Source: Gordius sp. MW1 (taxonomy: Eukaryota > Nematomorpha > Gordioida > Gordea > Gordiidae). From it: DNA of 64,000 nt. The notes under the pieces were generated by a model. That model searched no databases and was not told where the DNA came from. It saw only the letters and a program-made list of their open reading frames with translations. Numbering within the stretch: the stretch's first letter is position 1; each line of letters starts with the position of its first letter. Of the stretch, positions 9,818 to 21,291 are shown in pieces. The position numbers and the translations under genes were made by a program. Location: contig OZ038533.1 of NCBI GenBank assembly GCA_964036665.1, positions 12,298,413 through 12,362,412 on the forward strand, written 5' to 3'.

Positions 9818-10119
9818 TAATTTAGCATCCATCATTTTACTTTTCTGAGTTTAAAAATGCGCAATTCCGAAATTCAGATATAACTTAAACGAAATTAATT
9901 TGAGATATATTAATCATACATTTCGATATTAATTATAAAATATTATATATAATAGCATTAATTTAAAAGATATGTCTATTATTCAATAAGGTCGGGTCGG
10001 GTTTCGGGTCACCCGTGCAGGGCTCTAGCTCACATTGCCACAAGAGATGGGTAAAGAGGGGTAGGCAACTGAAATGAGCGAAGGGATGGAAGTAAGCTTT
10101 TTGCTCAAATTTAGGGTTC

Positions 10120-10371
10120 GATAGCGTATTTCGTATGTCGCGTTTGATAGAATATTTCGTATGTCATGTTTGATAGAGTATTTCGGATGTCGCGCCTTTT
10201 TTTTGGATAATAAACGTGTATAATAATCGTTACGGAAGGATAATATATATATTTTTTTGGATAATAAACGCGTATAATAATTGTTACGGAAGGATAATAT
10301 ATTTTTTTTGGGATAATAAACGTGTATAAGTTAGGCAAAAATAATCGTTACAGAAGGGTAATATATATCAT
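10120..10371. repeat. Two adjoining short tandem arrays
   Basis: From 10120 a 26-bp unit (GATAGNNTATTTCGTATGTC...) occurs about three times. From about 10203 a longer unit (GGATAATAAACGTGTATAAT... with TTACGGAAGGATAATA) occurs about three times, period near 56. The last unit passes into the 3' flank shared by gypsy copies 2a and 2b (ACAGAAGGGTAATATATATC). Confidence 0.65.
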
Positions 10372-10483
10372 ACGGATGATTCAAAATAAACAATAGTAGA
10401 GTAAAATTTATGCGTATGTGTGTGTGTAAGGGAGGGGGGGGGGGGGGTGGAAAATAAACAAACAAAAACCAATAAGCTAGTCT

Positions 10484-10969
10484 CCGCCCTCTAACGGAAA
10501 GTCGAAGCGGCTGCCCCTCGAGGTTCAGGACTTCTAAAGCCCCCTCAATCCGAACTGCCGGTTCTCCCTCTTCACGGAACGGGACTATCGGCCTATGGAG
10601 CGCTTGGGGTTTCGGACACATCGGAGGTGGATGCCTGCTCCTGCATCCCCAACACTTTTTCCTACGAGTCACAGCTGTTCCGGCCACCTGGCCGTCTCGG
10701 TGAGTAACACTAGTCTAATGAGTGGTCGGCCCAGCTTGTACAGACCCGGGTGCCCCAGTACCTGCAGATGTAAACCTCGCAGCTGGTTGGCAGTTCCCAA
10801 TTGGTCTCAACCTAGCCGTCTCCCGCGGTGGTGCCACAACGGGGTGTGTTAAATTAACCACCCTCGCTCTGCATGTCGGTTCCACCGCAAATGTAATTAA
10901 CAGGGTCGCGCATGGACTGGGGCCGTCGGAATTACCCAGACGCATATCACACCACGCAGGTATAATCAT
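10484..10969 (-). pseudogene. Third ORF of gypsy element 2, copy a (frameshifted)
   Basis: Same protein as the intact copy at 14928-15548, broken by a shift between about 10687 and 10715. The N-terminal part starts at a true ATG (MIIPAWCDMR) and the C-terminal part has the knuckle CWGCRSRHPPPMC (C-x2-C-x3-H-x4-C). It lies 62 bp after the end of the integrase remnant and its ATG directly follows TCTCCATTAG, an acceptor-like sequence. It is clearly GC-richer than its surroundings. Confidence 0.6.
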
Positions 10970-11030
10970 CTAATGGAGAACATAAAAAAATAAGATTTAA
11001 CATTTCATATATAAAAATGTCTTCCAACTA

Positions 11031-11330
11031 TTAAGCATTGTACAATTTAATTTGTTCCTCATGCCTAGTCTCAATCTTATTTATTTTTGCATTTTTAATT
11101 TTATAAATCCTTGAGCCTACCTGCTCTACTATCTCGCCTAGTACCCACCTAGGTTCCTTCAAGTAGTTCCTATACCAAACCTTCTGATTTAGCTTTAATC
11201 TAGGACTATCAGACCTAGGTAGTTTTGGTTCGAGATATTGAAACAAGTCAGGCGGATACCTTAACTTTCTGCTCAAAAATTCGTAGCTAACTGAAGGACA
11301 ACTAGGAAATCTTGGAGGTCGTCACGGCTT
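11031..11330 (-). pseudogene. Gypsy element 2 copy a, integrase C-terminal region
   Basis: The minus frame reads LKLNQKVWYRNYLKEPRWVLGEIVEQVG, the C-terminal barrel region of a Ty3/gypsy integrase (compare FKLGDKVWVK in element 1). It is nearly identical to 15600-15890. The similarity breaks off near 11325, where an inverted reverse-transcriptase fragment begins. Confidence 0.75.
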
Positions 11331-11360
11331 TTGGCAATTAATACTGGTGCCGGACTATTT

Positions 11361-11718
11361 AAATTCACGAGATTACCTTTCGGCTTAAGCGTTTCAGCTG
11401 CTATTTATTAACAGACAATGGCTTTCATTTTTAGTAATTTAGACGGCGTAATATTTTATTTAGACGACATTTTAGTCATTGGTATAACTAGAGAAGAACA
11501 CAATATGCGCCTAATCAGAGTTCTTGATTTAATTAAAGTAAAAGGATTAAAAGTTTCGGCTAAAAAATGCGTTTTTGAAACTGAGCAGATCCTATATTTA
11601 GGTCATATTTTAAGTGATGGTTACATTCAACCTAAGTATGACAAAGTAATGGCAATTAAAATTATTAAAATACCAACTAATAAAAAGGAACTATCGTCAT
11701 TTTGGGCGTAATGAATTA
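11361..11718 (+). pseudogene. Gypsy reverse transcriptase fragment, inverted
   Basis: The plus strand encodes LPFGLSVSAAIY, then after one TAA the palm region with VIFYLDDILVIG (YLDD active-site box), KKCVFETEQILYLGHILS and a final LSSF.GVMNY after a one-base shift. It is the middle of a Ty3/gypsy RT, opposite in strand to the integrase and third-ORF remnants beside it. Either the element was rearranged by inversion or two elements abut. Confidence 0.8.
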
Positions 11719-11890
11719 CGCTGGTCAACAAAAAAAATAACCGGGAAACGGTCAACTTATTCCGATAGAGTTTTTTGTGGTGAACACAAATATGTTTTTC
11801 GTTTTTTTCCTATACGTCAAGTTTTTTAGATATTTCGATTCAAAGTTGCGAAAATGACCGTTTTTGACCCTTTTCGATGCTCAATAGAGC
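11717..11890. repeat. CTGGTCAACAAA repeat, copy A
   Basis: Starts TTACGCTGGTCAACAAA and includes ACAAATATGTTTTTCG, TATACGTCAAGTTTTTTAGA and TCAAAGTTGC. The same order of words recurs at 61001-61165. Both copies begin at the broken end of a gypsy element. Family unknown. Confidence 0.65.
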
Positions 11891-12093
11891 GATATTGAAT
11901 GGCTAAAAAAAATTTTAAACCTCTAAGTGGTAGAACCAACTTAGGGTAAAACATGGAAAAATGATTTTTTTCTCTATTGTTCTTACTTTTTCCAATATAT
12001 CAAATTTCAATTAGTCCCTATGCGGAGCGGCATCCTTTGAGCCTCTCTTCCTCCCTCTCTATCTAATTGGGTTTATAACACTATACTCTTGGT

Positions 12094-14938
12094 TAGTGCT
12101 GTAAACGAACGCGTTCCATATGAACGCTTTCACGGAACGCGTTCAAATTTTGTGACGTTCATGAACGGCGTTCTTTTATTTTTTGGTGAACTTTGAACGT
12201 GAACGCGTTCCTTTTTTGATGAACGCGTTCAAGGAACGCGTTCAAATTTAACGTTCGTTCAATTTTAAAAACCCTTTTTTATTTATATTTTTATTTATTT
12301 AAAAATTAATGTTAATCCGAAGTTTTAACAAAAAAGTCTTATATTTTTTAATCAGCTGTTTTTCCTGTTTCCTATTACCAATTCCGAAATACTTTTAACA
12401 ACATACTATAAACATAAAGTGCAAAAGAAGATAAGATTAAAGTTAATTAATTTGATATTATTAATTATAGTTTAATTTATAGGTTAATATGGACAATCAT
12501 AATATTATGTTGTCGTCATCTTCAGATTCTGAATATTCAAAATCATCAGAATCAGATGAATTGAAATTGCCATGGCCAAAATATGAAAAATATTATTTAA
12601 TCGTTTCATATAAAGGAGGATCGAATTCAATCATTACCAAATGTAAAATGTGTCCAAAAAGTATTATTTCCACATCAAGGAGCTCAAGTTCTAATCTAAA
12701 AAGACACCTGATTGTAAGATACAAATTTACCTTTTTCTTTTTCAAATATAAAGGATACTTGTATTTTTTGTTAAATTATAGCATCATAAATTCAAAATAC
12801 TTTTAGATTATCATTTCATTACTAATTACAAAAAATTTACCAAATAAGAACATGACCTATAATAAGAATTATCAGACTCTAAACTGTAACAAAAATGCTT
12901 CATATGTGAATCAATCACAAATAGATGATGTAATAATCAATTTTGTGATAGAAGATCTACAGCCATTTAATATAGTTGAAAAACCTTCATTTTTAAAAAT
13001 GATAACCACTTTACAACCTAATAAAAAAGTTATGTCACGCCCAACGCTTACATCAAAAATATCCAAAGAATATAACATCATGATAGATAAAATAATTACT
13101 TGTTTAGCCAACCAAACCTTTCTTTGTATCACAGCGGATTCATGGTCATCATACCATCGGTAATTTGTACATAACTTGAAATCAATTTCTTAATATTATT
13201 AGTTCATTTTTAGGCATGACTGTCCACTGGTTGGATGTAGTCACCTTAGAAAGACAATCAGCATGTTTAGCTTGCCAAAGGCTAACTAGCAAACATACAT
13301 TTGATTATTTAGCAGAAACAATTTCAAACCTTCTTAAAAGATTTAAGATACAGAACAAGGTGGCATTATGTGTCACTGACAATGCAAGAAATTTTTTAAA
13401 GGCCTTTAGGTATAAATAAATAGTCTATATTTTATATTTTTAAACAATTATAGGTTATTTGAGAAAGTATCTGAAGATGAGGATGATGAAATTGTGTCAT
13501 TTCCATTAAATGAAATATTTGAATATCAAAGTAGGCAGGAAAATTTTATTTACCTCCCAAAACCTCACTCTTGTGCATGCCACAATCTTAATCTAGTGGC
13601 AAGTGTCGATGCTGAAAAGGCACTAGAAATTCCATCTTTTAAAAACATATTAAAAAGTGCATTTGATAAATGCAAAAATTTATGGAACAAGCAAAATCAG
13701 TCGACATCATTTGCTGATAATGTAAAGAAAAATTTATCAAGGTTGCTTATAAGACCTGTTGTTACAAGATGGAATTCATATTATAATTCCTTAAAATTAA
13801 TAGACTCATTAATAAAAGATAAACCTCATTTATTTGACAAAGTATGCGACATGGGAGGATTAGCAAGGCTTACAACCAATGATAAAATATTTTTGGAAGA
13901 ATACTGTACTGTAAGTCCTAATAAAAATTTTTAGGATAAATATTATAATAAATTTTAAATATTAAAACAGATCATGGAACCTGTTGCTACCGCTCTCACT
14001 ATTTTAGAAAGTGAGGAAAATATGCATTTGGGCTATTTGACCCCAACAATAACAATAGTTATTTTGAAATTAAAAAAAATTACTAGCCTAAAATATGGTC
14101 AACCGTTGATTGACGCTGTATTAAATGGGATTAATAAAAGGTAATAAACCTATTACTATCAAATGAATTGCATATATTTTATTTTTTCTAAAGATTTTAA
14201 CATATATATGAATATCAATATCTTCTTTCGGCCATTATACATCCAATGTTCAAGCTTCAATGGCCTTGGATTAACTTCGAGAAAATGAACCTTTAAAGAA
14301 TAATCTTTTAGTGTTATTGAAAAAAGGGATTGAAACCCCTAGAAATGATAACAAAAGAGCCGTCAATTCCGAAATATCATTTTTTTGACGAGTTTGTAGA
14401 GGGGGGATTGGAGGATGATATTTCGCAATTTTTTGAAGCGAGGGACAAAACATTAAATGTTTTTAATAAATTTCCTCCTTTAAAAAATTTGTTTATTAAG
14501 TATAATACTCCAATCCCCTCATCTGCCCCTGTGGAGCGGGTTTTTAGTAAAGCTAATGCTGTATTAACTGCCAAGCGTTCCTGCTTATCAGACGAGAATT
14601 TTGAGAAACAATTATTATTAAAAATCAATAAAAAAAAATTATAAATAATCTTTATATTCGCTCTATTAAATTATATTGATTTATAATAATATTGTCGAAA
14701 TAAAACTATCATTTTTTATCATGGCTATTTATTGTATTAAAAAATATAAGACATTTATTTATATTAAATTAAATTTTAAAAAAATTTATCATAAAATTTT
14801 GAACGTTTGTGAACGCGTTCACGAACGTGAACGCGTTTCTTTTTTTTTAAACGAACGTCAACGTGAACGCGTTCGATTTTTGTCAATGAACGCTGAACGC
14901 GAACGCGTTCGATTTTTTTACCAATGTTTACAGCACTA
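12094..14938. mobile_element. hAT element with GAACGCGTTC subterminal repeats
   Basis: Inverted ends TAGTGCTGTAAAC / GTTTACAGCACTA. Each end carries several copies of the palindrome GAACGCGTTC (12105-12245 and 14812-14910). The 8-bp flanks differ (CTCTTGGT and CAGAAGGG), so no target duplication survives. The right flank is the 3' region of gypsy copy 2b, but the left flank is not, which implies rearrangement after insertion. It encodes a largely preserved transposase. Confidence 0.8.
12489..14644 (+). CDS. BED-finger hAT transposase, multi-exon, nearly intact
   Basis: A cut-and-paste transposase in several exons. Exon 1 starts at an ATG and carries a BED-type zinc finger (KCKMCPKSI...SSNLKRHLI). 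Later exons hold TFLCITADSWSS, MTVHWLD, VALCVTDNARNF (hAT catalytic-core motifs), PHSCACHNLNLV, RPVVTRWNSYYNSL and the C-terminal dimerisation block YNTPIPSSAPVERVFSKA. Likely introns with GT...AG ends: about 13159-13214, 13410-13453 (44 bp) and 13911-13971 (GTAAGT donor). One stop near 14290 may inactivate it. It is a close relative of the remnant at 8760-9652. Confidence 0.75.
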
Positions 14939-15548
14939 CAGAAGGGTAATATATATCATAGGGAAACAAACAAACATGATTCATAATAAACACGAGTAGA
15001 GTAAAATTTAGTGGGAGGAGGGGGGAATAAACAAACAGAAACAAATAAGCTAGTCTCCGCCCTCTAACGAGAAGTCGAAGCGGCTGCCCCATCGAGTTCA
15101 GAACTTCTAAAGCTCCCTTAATCCGGACTGCCGGTTCTCCCTCCTCACGGACCGGGACTATCGGGCTATTGAGCGCTTGGGGTTTCGGACACATCGGAGG
15201 TCGATGCCTGCTCCTGCATTTCCAGCACTTTCTCCTACGAACCACAGCTGTTTCGGCCACCTGGCCGTCTCGGCGAGTAACACTAGTCTGAGAGGTCGGC
15301 TTAGCTTGTACAGACCCGGGTGCCCCAGTACCTGCAGGTGTAATCCTCGCAGCTGGTTGACAGTTTTCAATTGGTCTTAACCTAGCCGTCTCCCGCGGTG
15401 GTGCCACAAGGGGGTGTGTTAAATTAACCACCCTCGCTCTCCCTGTCGGTTCCACCGCAAATGTAATTAACAGGGGCCTTCGCGCATGGACTGAGGCCGT
15501 CGGAATTACCTCCATACGTACATCCCACCACGCAGTAGGTATAATCAT
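14928..15548 (-). CDS. Third ORF of gypsy element 2, copy b (206 aa, zinc knuckle)
   Basis: An uninterrupted 206-codon frame with a true ATG, directly after ATTCTGCATTAG, an acceptor-like sequence that is conserved in copy a. Residues 1-110 are Pro/Ala/Arg-rich. A knuckle-like motif CWKCRSRHRPPMC (C-x2-C-x3-H-x4-C) sits near residue 112, just after a basic RRRK run. The last codons run into the hAT end at 14938, so the native C-terminus may be slightly shorter. Copy a and element 3 share the N-terminal pattern (M.II..W....R), the position after the integrase and the knuckle. It is GC-richer than its neighbours. No envelope features; nucleic-acid binding is inferred from the knuckle. Confidence 0.6.
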   Translation of the reverse strand: MIIPTAWWDVRMEVIPTASVHARRPLLITFAVEPTGRARVVNLTHPLVAPPRETARLRPIENCQPAARITPAGTGAPGSVQAKPTSQTSVTRRDGQVAETAVVRRRKCWKCRSRHRPPMCPKPQALNSPIVPVREEGEPAVRIKGALEVLNSMGQPLRLLVRGRRLAYLFLFVYSPLLPLNFTLLVFIMNHVCLFPYDIYYPSVVL

Positions 15549-15599
15549 CTAATGCAGAATATAAAAACATAAGATTTAACATTTCTTATATAAAAATGT

Positions 15600-16460
15600 C
15601 TTCCAACTATTAAGCATTGTACAATTTAATTTGTTCCTCATGCCTAGTCTCAATCTTATTTGTTTCTGCATTTTTAATCTTATAAATCCTTGAGCCTACC
15701 TGCTCTACTATCTCGTTTAGTACCCACTTAGGTTTCTCTATACCAAACCTTCTGATTTAGCTTTAATCTAGGACTACTTGACCTAGGTAGTTCTGGTTCG
15801 AGATATTAAAACAAGTCAGGCGGGTACCTCAACTTTCTGCTCAAAAACTCGTAGCTAACTGAAAGACGATTAGGAAATCTTGGAGCCATATTATGATATA
15901 ATCTTAACATCCATGTACCTCCCTTCGTCTCTTTAGCTACTCTTAACCATTTTTTAACTATTCCTACATACCTCTCCACCTGCCCGTTTGAGCTAGGGTG
16001 ATAAGGAGGCGTTATTAAATGGTTAATCTTAAATTCTAAACAAAAATTTTTTTAATTCTACGCTTACGTAAGCATTCCCATTATCTGTAACAATGTAGGT
16101 AGGTAACCCGTACGCGCCATAATTCTTTTAAATTATTTATTGTTACTCTACCTGACATGCTAAAAACGTTTTTAAATTCCGTCCAACAGGAATATGCATC
16201 GACAATTAATATAAAACGTTTCTTACGGAGATCTGGGACGTGGCCATCTGGCCTTTTTATTTCTTCGCGGCATTGCGTCAAGCTTACATGACCCACACTG
16301 CCGACGAAGTTCTCGATGTCTTTGTTAATTTTAGGCCACCAGACATATTCTCTAGCTAGTCCCTTCATCTTAACCATCCCTGCATGACCTTGATTTAAAT
16401 CATTTAACACATCTTGGCGAAGTTTAATGGGGACCACTAACCTTTCCTGTCTCTTAAAGA
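15600..16460 (-). pseudogene. Gypsy element 2 copy b, integrase
   Basis: Read from 16437: the HHCC-finger region LNQGHAGMVKMKGLAREYVWWP (finger cysteines partly lost), the first core strand with FILIVDAYSCW, then after shifts near 16080 PPYHPSSNGQVERYVG with the catalytic Glu, and the C-terminal region matching 11031-11330. It is 5' truncated near 16460, so no RT or protease is present. Several frameshifts make it inactive. Confidence 0.8.
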
Positions 16461-17707
16461 ATTTTTATATCGCTGGTACTCTGGTTTGTGCTGAGTAACC
16501 GTGATATTTTTGTTTTTTGATATCGCGAGTTAAACTGGCACATTAAAAGCTATTAAAAGGCTAAATTAAAAAATAAAACAAGCAACTACGAACCATAGTT
16601 ATTTTTATCTTTTTGAAAAGCGCATTCATTCCTTCTTATTATAAAAATTTACGAGATCAATTTTTGTTATAATAAATTATTATATTTTTATCGTTCCAAA
16701 TTACGAAAACAAAATATTTGTACGTTTAATCAACATTTTGTGATATTCAAAGTATTTAATCTGAATCGAAACAAATACTAAATAAATAATCTGAGAAACA
16801 AATTAGATAGAAAGAAAGTTGACCGATGTCCGGAAGGTGACAGGCACTTTTTACTTTATGATAAAAGTTACATATTTTTCCACTTTTATAAAAAGAAAGT
16901 GTTGGGGGAGATTAGTTCTATTTTCATATTATATTATCTACTACTTATCTATCATTTTTGGTTTTACTTTACCGCTAGTTTATATTATACCTAACTCTTC
17001 CCTATTTGTCTCTCATTTATTATATTGTGTTATGCGTACTTATACCTATTTTGGCCTAGAGCCGTATTTATAAAAAAAATAAGAAAAAGCATAAAAAAAG
17101 ATAAAAAAAATAAATAAATAGAAATATATGTAAAAAATGGATGTATGGAAGCATGGGGTGTAGGTTTGATCGCAGTTCAATTCAAGTTGAGAAATTGTAT
17201 TTATCAAGATCGCGATTTCGCAGGATATGATGTACAAAATTATAACATAAGAATTGTATTGCCCACTTCGGATATAACATTTTAAATATGATCGCGAAAT
17301 GGTGATATTTATGTAGTAATATTTATATAGTTGTATAAATGACTCATTCCCTTAATAAAGGGAAGTGAAGATAAATGATAGTTCTCGTGTTTTACGAAAT
17401 AATAATATAACCATTGTAGTTCCTCTAGATCATATAAGGGCGTATGTATTAGTTCTATGTAGTTAAAAAAGTTAATATAACTAGTGTAGTTCCTCAGTAT
17501 CATATATATGTTGGTTATATTATTTCAATTTTTATTTGTATTCTCACATTTTTCATAATATTTGTATTCGCATTTTTTTTATATGTGTATTCTCATTTTT
17601 GTATTTATATTTATTCTCATTGCTCGCATAGCTGTAGTGTGTTATCGATTTAAGTCGGCTAAAGATTTGTAACGTCGAATGTGAAATATCGCAGTTGTGC
17701 CGCAATA
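16461..17707. other. No recognisable gene
   Basis: AT-rich. A phrase containing GTAGTTCCTC and ATCATATA occurs twice (about 17415 and 17488). Poly-A/T runs near 17070-17110. I see no coding or RNA feature. Confidence 0.4.
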
Positions 17708-17715
17708 TTCATAAC

Positions 17716-19598
17716 TACGCCTCTGGATTTCGAATCGAATCGAATATTCTGGTATTCGATTCGGATTCGAATTTTTTTTCAAAAAAAATATTTGATTAAG
17801 ATTCGTCGACTATTAAAATGAAGATTCGAATTCGATTTGAAAAAAATTTAAGGATTCGAAATCGATTATAATATATATTACGTTTTTATTATTATTTAAA
17901 AACACATTAAAAAGGCTACTATGATTTTTAATTTGCGTATACATTTAAAAAATTTAATTAAATTTTTTAAAAAATACACACATCGAAAATAAAAATATTA
18001 AAATCGAACAAAAATCTATGGCGATATGTGTAGGACAATCAAGAACCGTTTTTAGCCAACTTTTATGGCAAATTATCTTCCCAACACTCATCATTAAATG
18101 ATTGCTTGTGTTTGGTCAATAAATTGGTTCCGATTGAAAATATTATTTTGCACTGGGTAAATGATCCAGGTATAGAGAAAATTTATGCCAATTTCTGAAT
18201 AGTTGGAAAACGACGTTGATTCGATTTCCACCATTGTAAGGGCCCAAATGTGCAAAAATCATGTCGCTCTTAATAGACGATCCAGTGTTGATACCTCGCT
18301 AGTTAATACAAAATCGGGCTGACTTCCTATAGCAGTTTCCAATTCATCTTTAATTTTTCTACGCGATATGCCATGTACTGGTGATAAGCACTCAAATATT
18401 GAGCCTTAAATCGACCACACTCGCTTATAAGACTGTCTTCTTATTGAATGCTATATATCTTCAATTTTCTGTTTGGCCATTTTGTTAGCATGATCTGCTG
18501 TTCCATCTGACTTCCATATCAAGTTTTGCCTTTATGTATGTGTAGTTAATTACTACACGAGTATTTCCTTACCCCACCCTCATCTATCTCCACGATTAAT
18601 TAAGCATAGTAAAACCAGCTGCGCTGGCAAGGCAATTATGCTTGAAGGAGCGTACGGGGCATTTATTCTGTGAACTCACACACACACACAAACCCCGTGT
18701 AACATCTGTGTACTAAATTTGGTATAGATTTATTGACGTGCGTGTTAGTCCTTCTCTTCCCCCCCCCCCATCATCTCTCTCTTATTTATTAGTGTCTGTA
18801 AACGCATCTTAAGGTATACGCATTTTAATGCATAAGCGTAGTCCCTCTCCCCCCATCGTTTTCTACGCGATTTATTTACGTGTAGGAATACAACACATGA
18901 TACACAGCGAGTATTCCCATCATTATTTACTCATAGTAATACAAACGCGTTTCTTTTCCTATTGGGATTCTTTTGTTCATATTAATCATATGATGTGAAT
19001 CCGCGTTTTTTCTTTGTTGGATTCTTTTGTTCATATATACATATCATTTTTCTCGCGGATTCTTTGGGCATCGTAATAATACTTGTATCATGAAATAAAG
19101 ATATGAATAAATAAGTTATAAGGTAAGAAACAAACATATAATTATAATAATAAAAGCATAATAATAATAATAACCATCAATTAAACATAATTCTTTTTAA
19201 CTTTGGTTATTACAATGAAATTTATTGATGGGTCAAATTCAATCGTGAAATATTTTGGGCTGTTTTGCAGTTTTTATCAAAGTCCATAATTTAATTAAAT
19301 TGTGATTCTCGTTCTCCATAACTTATGTAAGTTTGAAAATTTTTAAATTGATCTTTTTCAAACTGGAGCAGGAAAAATAACTAAAATGCGGTAAAATAAA
19401 AATAGCTAAATATTTGAGTCTTGTCCAATTAAATTAAACTTACAAAAAATAAAATTCGATTTTTAAAGGATTCGATTCGGATTTTCGAATCTTAGCAGCG
19501 TGATTATTCGATTCGAAACTTAGACATATGGATTCGAATTTGGATTCTATTCGATATTTCGAATTCGAATCGAATCTCGAATATTTCCCAGAGGCGAA
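17716..19598. mobile_element. hAT element with ATTCGAATCG subterminal repeats
   Basis: Flanked by an exact 8-bp duplication TTCATAAC (17708-17715 and 19599-19606). Inverted ends TACGCCTCTGG / CCAGAGGCGAA. Both ends carry degenerate GATTCGAATTCGAAT runs. A single matching end (CGCCTCTGGATTTCGAATC) also occurs near 43920. The interior has a decayed transposase plus short G/C and CA runs near 18665-18860. Confidence 0.85.
18030..18480 (-). pseudogene. hAT transposase C-terminal remnant
   Basis: On the minus strand, decayed frames give fragments resembling the hAT C-terminal region: LETAIGSQPDFVLTSE, then after shifts IFSIGTNLLTKHKQSF near the end, matching the usual ERVFS...LTKKR dimerisation pattern. 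Stops and shifts throughout. Assignment rests mainly on position inside a hAT with a clear duplication. Confidence 0.5.
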
Positions 19599-19606
19599 TT
19601 CATAAC

Positions 19607-21282
19607 CGAAGTTATGAGTGTAAAATTATAGTCAAGGTTAGTATTGTCTTTTTATATCGCGCACAATTATTTGTATGTATGTATTTGTGGGGGTGCCTGG
19701 AAAAGGGGGCACCGACGTAAAGGGTTAAGCGCATATGAGTTATATGTATCGATACGTTAACGTGGTTGTAATAGTATGAAGGAAAGCTAAGGATAATGGT
19801 GCGGGAGATGTCCGCAAATAAAAAAGGAGTAAAAACATAGACTAAAAAGACAGCTCATCCCCTGTATAAGTGTTGCCTTTTTTACCACCATTTTGAAAGT
19901 TTTAATGATGAGACTGTTATACTGTTAGAGAATGGTAATCAATATATACCCTCTATTAACATATGAATTTTATAATATATTTATATAATTCTACGACTGA
20001 AATTGTGATATATGCAATAAAAATTACATTTAATGTAAGTCGCCCCTTTTTATGGCGGACTTTGATGAGCAGTCTATTAGTCAATGGTAAAAAAGGGAGG
20101 TGTCGTATATGTGAGTGCTGAAGAGGGGGACGTTGAGACAGATCGCTAGACGATGACAAGCGATTAAGGGAATCTAAAAAAGAACATTAACGTAGAGGAC
20201 ATGAGTGGGGGTAATAACTGTGCTCAAAAGACAAGGCACAACAGAGAATATTATCAGAGTAGAAGACATTATTTGAATCATTAATTTATTTCTACGACTG
20301 GGCATTTAATAAAATTGTAAGGATTTGTTGTATATTCCAGACATAACAATAAGCATTTAAACATCCACCCTCATAAAGTTTGTTACATTTTTCATTCATG
20401 TTTTTCTAAAAATGGCTGGAGCAAAACTGTTACCATACATCTACATGATAATGGCAAAACGCATTTTAAAAAATGCTTGTGTAAAAAATGGTAACTCTAG
20501 CCATGACTTAAATTCCGATTAACCGCCAAATTAAAAAATTTGGGAACCGGTCAAAGAAGCACAGAAATAGGGGCGAAACTCGTCATGATTGCTCAGATTT
20601 GCTCAGGGTTTTTTTGATATGGTGAATTTGAATTTGTAACAATTAATATATACATAAATTTTTAGAGAATTTATTGGAACTTATCTCATATTATTCATCA
20701 GAATTTAACATATTGTCTTAGCACAAAATATTTTATATTAACATGTCCTAGTGAAATCATAACAAGTAAATATATGAATATATAAAGATTGTATTGGAAC
20801 ATTTCTCATCATGTATATCAGAATTTAACATATTGTTTTAGCAAATACCTTATCCTGATGTTATACTTATAATAAAAGTCATTTATGTATGGAAAGATTT
20901 TATTGTAAAATTAGCACTTATATTTTTTAAATACCAACTATGGATATTTATAAAATTATATATTTTATTTATCCTGATGTTTTGTAATACTTATAATAAA
21001 AGTTAATCATGTATGAAAAGATTTTATTGTATCATTTTGTTTATATACATGTGATATAATTGCATGATGTATATTGACATTTTATGAGATGATATGTTTT
21101 TTAAAAAAATGAGGGACTGATTTCTTGATTTGGGTTAGGGTTATTTTAAAATTAATACACCCTTCTTTGTGCAAATTCTTCTTAGAAATAGGTTTGATAG
21201 TTTTGCCTTGATTTATTTTCAATAAACAAAGTGTGCTCCTTTTTTCCTGATGAGCTCCTTTGACCCCCACTCAAAAAATTTA
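19607..21282. repeat. Intergenic AT-rich region with ~115-bp direct repeats
   Basis: No gene seen. Between about 20665 and 20860 a segment with TATTGGAAC..TCTCAT and ATCAGAATTTAACATATTGT occurs twice; a related TTATCCTGATGTT...ATAATAAAAGT phrase recurs near 20850 and 20970. At 19933-19960 the words GGTAATCAATATATACCCTC match the end region of the P-like elements at 24550. Confidence 0.5.
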
Positions 21283-21291
21283 TTTTACTTC

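Larger units (their letters stand above)
7769..10028. mobile_element. hAT-type element with CCCGACCCG subterminal repeats
   Basis: An exact 8-bp target duplication CTCACATT flanks it (7761-7768 and 10029-10036), as hAT elements make. Its ends are inverted: AGCCCTGCA on the left, TGCAGGGCT on the right. Both ends carry degenerate ACCCGACCCG runs (7797-7925 on the left, the complement near 9990-10010). Another hAT occupies 8477-9817, so its own sequence is about 0.9 kb, with no transposase of its own that I can see: a non-autonomous element. Confidence 0.8.
7445..10182 (-). pseudogene. Unidentified reading frame interrupted by an hAT insertion
   Basis: If the insertion at 7769-10028 and one copy of its 8-bp duplication are removed, the minus-strand frame ending at 7445 continues without a stop across the junction for at least about 50 further codons toward 10180. 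The visible part is Ser/Thr/Gln-rich (SNQQPQPVALSLHDSK, TTMMILST at the end). I recognise no domain. Its upstream part enters tandem repeats, so the true start is not visible. It may be an exon of a host gene or only a chance open frame. The open frame across the excision point is seen; function is unknown. Confidence 0.3.

Noticed and set aside
10595..10973. Plus-strand frames opposite the element 2 third ORF
   Set aside because: Could be an antisense gene because the region is GC-rich, but the minus frame is the one preserved in both copies and in element 3 with the knuckle.
12094..14938. Target duplication for the GAACGCGTTC hAT
   Set aside because: The flanks CTCTTGGT and CAGAAGGG do not match; I report the element without one.
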